This document shows, in pieces, positions 30,515 through 35,086 of a stretch of 35,086 nt of DNA (positions within the stretch are counted from its first letter, which is position 1; each line of letters begins with the position of its first letter). The DNA is from Armatimonadota bacterium (GTDB taxonomy: Bacteria > Armatimonadota > UBA5829), in assembly GCA_012522575.1 (NCBI GenBank), contig JAAYKE010000067.1, positions 64,383 to 99,468 of the forward strand. Direction: 5' to 3'. Both the position numbers and the translations under genes were made by a program. Under the pieces are notes generated by a model that was not told the DNA's origin, did no database searches, and was given only the letters and a program-made list of their open reading frames with translations.

Positions 30515-31416
30515 TTGGTATCCTCTCTTGCGACCAGCCTGGCTACCGCTTCTCCTGGGCGCATATCGGCTATGACAATTTGCGAATTCGGGAACTGCGG
30601 CCTCAAAACCGCCCGAATCGGCCCAATAACAGGCTTTCCTATATTAAAGACTCCTCCGGCGAGCACAAATGGAAAGCCGTCTTGTTCGTCAAAAAACTTT
30701 CGGGCCACAAATGCAGCAAGCTCCCCAAGAGTTTCACCGGCAGACTCTATTATATCCATAGCGACTTGATCCCCTGCCGCAGCCGCTTTGCTCACCCGCA
30801 CCGCAAAACCCGCTATCACAGGCTGGTTTACTTTGTTGTCGAACAACTTGCGCACAGCCTTGCGCGCACGGTTATGGCCGAAATAATCGCCCATTTCCTC
30901 CGTAAGCAGGGTATTCGAAGCGCGCCCTTCCTGGGCCAGCAGAGCCTGCTTAATGCCGCGCAAGCCAATGTCGTATGCGCTGCCTTCGTCGCCGAATATA
31001 GGTCCCCATCCGCCCGCCGCCAGCACCGCGCCATCAGGTCCAATGCCGACGCACGACGACCCGGTTCCCGCAATAAGCGCAATCCCGCGCAGCTCATCTA
31101 TTCCCGCGCGCTCAAAAGCAACTGCATATTCAGAAAAACCTCGCGGCTCCGCGGCTATCTCCAACTCTTTAAATACCGCGGCGGCGACTGCTCCGAATGT
31201 GCACCCTGCCCTTACGATCTGATCCTGACTAATGCCCGCTTCCCTGATTGCATCCTTGATAGCCCGTCTGAATGCTGCGGCAGCGGATCGGCGAGGGGTA
31301 AAGTTGGCGTTGCTGCCTCCCCCTACGCCCGTTCCCACCACATTGCCCTGCGCGTCCAGTATCACCGCGTCGGTTTTTGTGCCTCCGCCGTCAATGCCAA
31401 GTGTGTAACCCTGCAT
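30508..31416 (-). CDS. BadF/BadG/BcrA/BcrD-type sugar kinase (N-acetylglucosamine kinase-like)
   Basis: 302 aa from ATG 31416, which has GAGGAG eight bases upstream; a longer frame to 31488 has no such site. ASKHA-fold motifs are phosphate-1 LGIDGGGTKTDAVILD, phosphate-2 ALIAGTGSSCVGI, then GGWGPIFGDEGSAYDIGLRG, characteristic of GlcNAc/MurNAc kinases, and FVLAGGVFNI as the adenosine loop. It likely phosphorylates an amino sugar. The gene lies 11 bases after the hydroxyacid dehydrogenase gene and overlaps the SIS gene, forming a three-gene operon. A benzoyl-CoA reductase activator is unlikely, as there are no reductase subunits nearby and no CxxC iron-sulfur site. Confidence 0.9.
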   Translation of the reverse strand: MQGYTLGIDGGGTKTDAVILDAQGNVVGTGVGGGSNANFTPRRSAAAAFRRAIKDAIREAGISQDQIVRAGCTFGAVAAAVFKELEIAAEPRGFSEYAVAFERAGIDELRGIALIAGTGSSCVGIGPDGAVLAAGGWGPIFGDEGSAYDIGLRGIKQALLAQEGRASNTLLTEEMGDYFGHNRARKAVRKLFDNKVNQPVIAGFAVRVSKAAAAGDQVAMDIIESAGETLGELAAFVARKFFDEQDGFPFVLAGGVFNIGKPVIGPIRAVLRPQFPNSQIVIADMRPGEAVARLVAREDTKC

Positions 31417-31427
31417 CAATTGTCTCC

Positions 31428-32420
31428 TCACGCCATAGTGCGCAGCATTTGCTTTGTAATCAGGTTTTTTGGGGTCTTTCCGTCCCAAAACAGCTTCAGG
31501 TCATCTACTACGCACCTGAACATATCCCGCCTGCCATCCGTAGTCGGCCCGGCGATATGGGAGGGTATTATCACGTTGGGAAGCTGTCTGAGGGCATGAT
31601 CCGACGGCAGCGGCTCCGGCCATGTGACATCCAGCGCGGCCTTGAACCGTCCCGTCGCCAATTCCTTTGCCAAAGCATCGTGATCTATGAGAACCCCGCG
31701 AGCGGTGTTTACAAATACTGCTCCGGCCGGTATGAGCTTGAGCTTGTCTGCGTCGAGCATCCCTTTGGTCTCCTCAGTTACCGGCGCATGCAGGGAGATT
31801 ACCTTCGACTCGGCCAACAGTTGCTCAAGGGATACGAGCTTGACTCCAAGTTCCTCTGCCGCAGAGCGCGAGATATACGGATCATAGGCGATAACGTTGC
31901 AGCCGAACGGAGGCAGCAGTCGCAAAAACGCTCTGCCGGTGTGACTCAGGCCGATGATGCCGACGGTCTTGCCGAACAGCGTTTCATTGCCCGCACAGGG
32001 GATATCGTCCCAAGCTTCGGCCGGCGCTCCATAGGCATATCTGGGCAGCGTTCGCAGCATCGCAAGGGTGAGGGTCAGCGCAAACTCACCTACATAAGTC
32101 GCCATAACGGAGGCAGAGTTGGTTATCGTAACTCCGCTGTCAAATATCTGCTCCGGGAACAGGTGTTTAATGCTTCCGGCCGCATGCGCGATGATTTTTA
32201 CCCGTGGAGCCGCATTTATAACGCTCATATCGATCGCCGCAGATCCCCACGAGGTGATTATGGCGTCGCAGTCGACCGCTTTTTCGGCTATTTCTTCTGT
32301 AGTGTATGGCCGATCCAAATCGTTGTGCACCACTTCGGCGCAGCTTTTGAGGTCATCCATTATATCTGCTTGAAAGATATCCGGGCGCTCCGGCACCGTT
32401 ATGATTACTCTTTTATCCAT
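31428..32420 (-). CDS. D-isomer-specific 2-hydroxyacid dehydrogenase (phosphoglycerate dehydrogenase-like)
   Basis: 330 aa from ATG 32420, preceded by GGAGGT; the open frame to 32519 is rejected. It has an N-terminal substrate-binding flavodoxin-like part, then a Rossmann NAD domain FGKTVGIIGLSHTGRAFLRLL. The GxGxxG motif reads GLSHTG, so the central Gly is replaced by Ser. Catalytic residues are present: Arg in VNTARGVLID, Glu in DVTWPEPLP, His in IIPSHIAGPT. The family reduces or oxidises D-2-hydroxyacids; sugar-acid substrates are common in this subgroup. It is first in the operon with the kinase and SIS genes, suggesting a sugar-derived acid or amino-sugar pathway. Confidence 0.9.
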   Translation of the reverse strand: MDKRVIITVPERPDIFQADIMDDLKSCAEVVHNDLDRPYTTEEIAEKAVDCDAIITSWGSAAIDMSVINAAPRVKIIAHAAGSIKHLFPEQIFDSGVTITNSASVMATYVGEFALTLTLAMLRTLPRYAYGAPAEAWDDIPCAGNETLFGKTVGIIGLSHTGRAFLRLLPPFGCNVIAYDPYISRSAAEELGVKLVSLEQLLAESKVISLHAPVTEETKGMLDADKLKLIPAGAVFVNTARGVLIDHDALAKELATGRFKAALDVTWPEPLPSDHALRQLPNVIIPSHIAGPTTDGRRDMFRCVVDDLKLFWDGKTPKNLITKQMLRTMA

Positions 32421-32617
32421 CGCTTTCGCTACCTCCAGAACCGGACTTATTGTAGCACACTGACGGAGAGCTTTGTATCTCCAAATCCGCCGATGCAAGT
32501 GATCTTCCCGGTATCTCACTCAGTATGATTCGTCTTAATAGAGAGGAACAAGACTCAAGGAAGCCCTTTCAGCCGGGGCACGGGAATTACGCATGCAAAT
32601 GAGAGGAGATAATTGCA

Positions 32618-34618
32618 ATGTGCAGGTCCAGAATACTAAGGACTCTGACGGTAGTGGCAATCTCTATCTTGATCTGCGCCGCGCAAGCTAACGCGGCATT
32701 GGTGAAGGTAGATTTATTAGGCGGCCTGGGTGAGTTCGAGTTCAGCGCAGACACCTCTTGGCAGTTAGGCCACGGTTCATGGGCGTATGGGATAACGCCG
32801 GCTACGCCGGAGGATTCTGTCGCGTCAGGTTGGTATAGATTAACTTCAGCGGGCATCGTCCCCGCGGAAAATACTATCTATAAAATAGTACCGGAGACCG
32901 GTCTATCTGGATCGGCAAGCCAGTATATGGCCATTCGCGGCGCGGAGGGCACTATCTCGCTTCGCAAAAACATCACTGCCGCTAACGATAAGCCCTCGGA
33001 GTTACACACCGGCGACCGATTGGTCTTTAGAATCGACAGGGTGTACATGCCCGAATGCACGCTCCCTGCAGGGTGCACGGCGCAGTATCAAATGGCAGTA
33101 AACCTGCATACAAGCGATCCGGTGCAGCCGCGCGTCACCAAAGCGCTGCCGATTTCATTGACTCCCTATGGCATCGAAATGGATTTAGATTTGCCCGAGG
33201 ATGCCAATATAATCACGCTCGGCGTTGAGATGACCGTTCGCGGCAATCCGGGGGATGCTGTGCCCGGCATATATATCGACGGCGCACGGCTCTACCGCAA
33301 GGATGCCGACGGCGTCACATATCAGACCGAACAGGTGCCGATCCCCAAAGAAAACAGAGGCATCAAAACGCAGCAGTATTTGTGCGACCCGAGAGACTGT
33401 GACACCTATGCAATCGCGCGGGATTTCGATGCGGTGTTCCTTAAGTTAGAGGCGGATTTCCCGTGGGCGTTGAGGCTGAAATACTATAATCCCGATATAA
33501 AAGTCGGACACTATGCCCTTGCGGGAGGAGTAACTGACTACAGAAATACGAATATGGAGGACCCGTATTACCAAAACTCTCCGTTATCTTTTGCCACGGT
33601 GGAAGAGAATCATCCTGAGTGGCTTTACACCTGGCCCGACGGCCTGGCTCCATCATCCGATAACAGACCGGACAGGCTGAAAAATTCGCTGTATGTATTT
33701 AACCCGTCCTACAATCTCGAATATTACGTCGATATGGCCAACCCGGCTTTCCAATCGCTGTGGAAGTCTCTGGTCATTGACAAGGTCAAGCGATATCGAC
33801 TCGATATGGTGTTTGCCGACGCTGCGCAGGTGGTGACTCCCAGCGCCTCGACTCCCCTGCAGCGCACAGCCGCCGAGGTGCAATCGTTCCTGCATGCGGT
33901 TTGTCCGGACGTGCGTAAGGCCGAAATAGAATTCGTGATGAACTGCTGCATTGGCAATTTGCTCGACGGGGCGGCAAGCTGCTACTTTGACCCGACCTGG
34001 AAATCCAGTCCCATTGCCCCGCCGGTTGCCGGTTATCGCAATAACACAACTCTCAATACTCCTGAATCTTTCTTCCAGGAGTGGTCGTTTTTCAAGCACT
34101 GGCCGGAAAATGGCGTCGATAAGAACCATTACGAGCTGAAACACTGGCTGATGACCCTGGATAATATGGACGCCCTGACCTATTGGAGCAAAAGCATATC
34201 CTGGTCCTGCCCAAAGACAATGTATGCATCGGTGCACGGAGTTGACAGACCCGAAGACCCTGCAGAGGGCAGAAACGGCTGGATGCACTATGCGCTGTGT
34301 TCATATTTGCTTGCGCAGAGCGACTATACCATGCTGGGTTTCAGTCGAGTTGGCGAGCAGGGAAAGTATATCCCCGTAGATCTATCCGCCACGGCAAGGC
34401 TCGACAAACCGATGGGCAAGAGAAACATACTAGAGCCTGACGGAAGCCTGCAGACAAAGGCATACAGGAACGGTATCGTGGTAGTCAACGGTCACCCTAC
34501 AGCAAGCAGGACATACACCCTGCCCAGAAAATTGATAACTGAGGACAACGTGCAGTTGAAATCCAAGACCGTCATCACCCTACCGCCGCGTTCCGGGAGT
34601 ATATTCTTCAACAAGTAA
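32618..34618 (+). CDS. Secreted GHL15-like putative glycoside hydrolase
   Basis: 666 aa. Signal peptide RILRTLTVVAISILICAAQA, then a ~200-residue beta-sandwich-like N-terminal domain (VKVDLLGGLGEFEFSADTSW and on). A TIM-barrel-like catalytic region starts near 245: KTQQYLCDPRDCDTYAIARD, FDAVFLKLEADFPWALRLKY, NPDIKVGHYALAGGVTDYRN, HPEWLYTWPDG, and RLDMVFADAAQV with an acidic strand end. It ends in a small beta domain. The overall arrangement fits the putative glycoside-hydrolase GHL15-type families of poorly studied bacteria; catalytic acids cannot be assigned with certainty. GAGAGGAG lies ten bases before the ATG. It is monocistronic, ending at a strong terminator; probably extracellular polysaccharide degradation. 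Confidence 0.75.
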   Translation: MCRSRILRTLTVVAISILICAAQANAALVKVDLLGGLGEFEFSADTSWQLGHGSWAYGITPATPEDSVASGWYRLTSAGIVPAENTIYKIVPETGLSGSASQYMAIRGAEGTISLRKNITAANDKPSELHTGDRLVFRIDRVYMPECTLPAGCTAQYQMAVNLHTSDPVQPRVTKALPISLTPYGIEMDLDLPEDANIITLGVEMTVRGNPGDAVPGIYIDGARLYRKDADGVTYQTEQVPIPKENRGIKTQQYLCDPRDCDTYAIARDFDAVFLKLEADFPWALRLKYYNPDIKVGHYALAGGVTDYRNTNMEDPYYQNSPLSFATVEENHPEWLYTWPDGLAPSSDNRPDRLKNSLYVFNPSYNLEYYVDMANPAFQSLWKSLVIDKVKRYRLDMVFADAAQVVTPSASTPLQRTAAEVQSFLHAVCPDVRKAEIEFVMNCCIGNLLDGAASCYFDPTWKSSPIAPPVAGYRNNTTLNTPESFFQEWSFFKHWPENGVDKNHYELKHWLMTLDNMDALTYWSKSISWSCPKTMYASVHGVDRPEDPAEGRNGWMHYALCSYLLAQSDYTMLGFSRVGEQGKYIPVDLSATARLDKPMGKRNILEPDGSLQTKAYRNGIVVVNGHPTASRTYTLPRKLITEDNVQLKSKTVITLPPRSGSIFFNK

Positions 34619-34645
34619 ATCAGCGTCGGTTTAACGATAAACAGA

Positions 34646-34676
34646 AGTGGCCGAGGTCTTATTCCGGCCACTTTTT
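34646..34676 (+). terminator. Intrinsic terminator after the GHL15-like gene
   Basis: AGTGGCCG (34646-34653) pairs perfectly with CGGCCACT (34665-34672) around an 11-base loop, followed by TTTTTAT on the plus strand. The converging phosphatase gene ends five bases beyond. Confidence 0.85.
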
Positions 34677-34680
34677 ATAT

Positions 34681-35086
34681 CTAATAAAACTTCAGTTCCG
34701 TCTCCTTGCCCAGAGTCTCAAAGCGTCTGGCAAGTTTCTCCACGACGGTGCGCCTCAGGAATATCGAATCAGGCAGGCCGGTATTCTGGTGCGCGGGATT
34801 TCTGGCCGTGCCCACCATAAAAGTAATTCCGTCCACCGCATCAAGATGATCGAGAAGAGTGGTGGCGGCGTCCATTCTGCCCTTTGGCCTGCCCTTGACG
34901 AGGTATTCGGAGGCTCGACTGAGCGTCAGTATCCCCTCCGTAACCAGATCAACTCCATCCAGCCTGGCGATAGGAGGCAGGTCGGTGTCGATATATCGTT
35001 CGTCCGGTATCAGTTTGGCATCGAGATGATCGGCAAGCAAGTGAGAGGTTGTGCCGCCGCACACTATCTTCCTGCCTCTTGCAGCC
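34681..35086 (-). CDS. SpoIIE/PP2C-type phosphatase, C-terminal part (cut by window edge)
   Basis: About 134 C-terminal residues, reading from the edge AARGRKIVCGGTTSHLLADH, then YIDTDLPPIARLDGVDLVTEGILTL, which is the end of the SpoIIE-type phosphatase family of Clostridia/Thermotogae relatives (GKKVVCGGTTAxIVAREL, then PPxxxxEGIDLVTEGILTL). The metal-binding Asp residues would lie in the missing N-terminal part. The interrupted frame continues past the edge, so its true start is unknown. Members dephosphorylate STAS-domain proteins; a link to the STAS-HATPase fusion at 25322-26071 is possible but unproven. Confidence 0.75.
   Translation of the reverse strand, partial: AARGRKIVCGGTTSHLLADHLDAKLIPDERYIDTDLPPIARLDGVDLVTEGILTLSRASEYLVKGRPKGRMDAATTLLDHLDAVDGITFMVGTARNPAHQNTGLPDSIFLRRTVVEKLARRFETLGKETELKFY

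Noticed and set aside
1-35086. rRNA, tRNA, CRISPR arrays, prophage or insertion sequences
   Set aside because: None was recognised on either strand; no repeat-spacer structure, transposase or integrase reading was seen.

Overview
The window is a gene-dense bacterial chromosome segment with moderately high GC, short gaps, many 1-8 base gene overlaps and a good number of GTG/TTG starts. The mix is a prepilin-type pseudopilin with the conclusion-motif style of Planctomycetes/Armatimonadetes, an enzymatic argB-D-F-G cluster, SpoIIE-type and STAS/HATPase signalling proteins, a GHL15-like secreted hydrolase and BadF-type sugar kinases. It suggests an uncultured Armatimonadota-like or other deep-branching lineage. 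That placement is inference; no rRNA or tRNA gene is visible.

Layout. (1) 1-5766, minus strand: nikR, then a tightly coupled operon encoding a secreted OB-fold-like repeat protein, a pseudopilin, a ZnuABC-like metal ABC importer (binding protein, ATPase, permease), a SAM methyltransferase and an edge-truncated metallo-beta-lactamase-fold hydrolase. A near-perfect NikR-type operator (GTGTTAC-N13-GTAGCAC) overlaps the -10 of this operon's predicted promoter, so it looks like a nickel-repressed nickel acquisition system with unusual surface components. (2) 5989-9190, plus strand: a duplicated-permease anion-type ABC transporter and its ATPase, behind a leader with a possible RBS-sequestering hairpin and a 24-codon leader ORF. 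(3) 9187-10437, minus: NYN-domain protein. (4) 10730-16237, plus: SIS protein, a propeller-like protein, a GlmU-type nucleotidyltransferase, galT, galK and a zinc-ribbon protein, a Leloir/hexosamine operon. (5) 16267-24155, minus: ABC exporter, argG, argF, a secreted metallophosphoesterase, argD, argB and a methyltransferase. The arg genes form an operon with a good sigma70 promoter. (6) 24310-25188, plus: TIM-barrel sugar isomerase/epimerase. (7) 25322-28472, minus: a PEP-utilising/rifampin-phosphotransferase-like enzyme and a STAS-HATPase fusion, behind a perfect TTGACA-N17-TATAAT promoter. (8) 28596-29767, plus: a very strong sigma54 promoter followed about 120 bases later by an intrinsic terminator (candidate small RNA), then a divergent PFK-like protein. 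(9) 29783-32420, minus: hydroxyacid dehydrogenase, BadF-type kinase and a second SIS protein. (10) 32618-34618, plus: secreted GHL15-like protein with its terminator. (11) 34681-edge, minus: C-terminal part of a SpoIIE-type phosphatase.

The two most interesting signals are the nickel/NikR operon that couples a pseudopilin to a metal importer, and the sigma54-promoter/terminator unit at 28596-28741. All functional calls come from reading motifs by eye; no database search was run.
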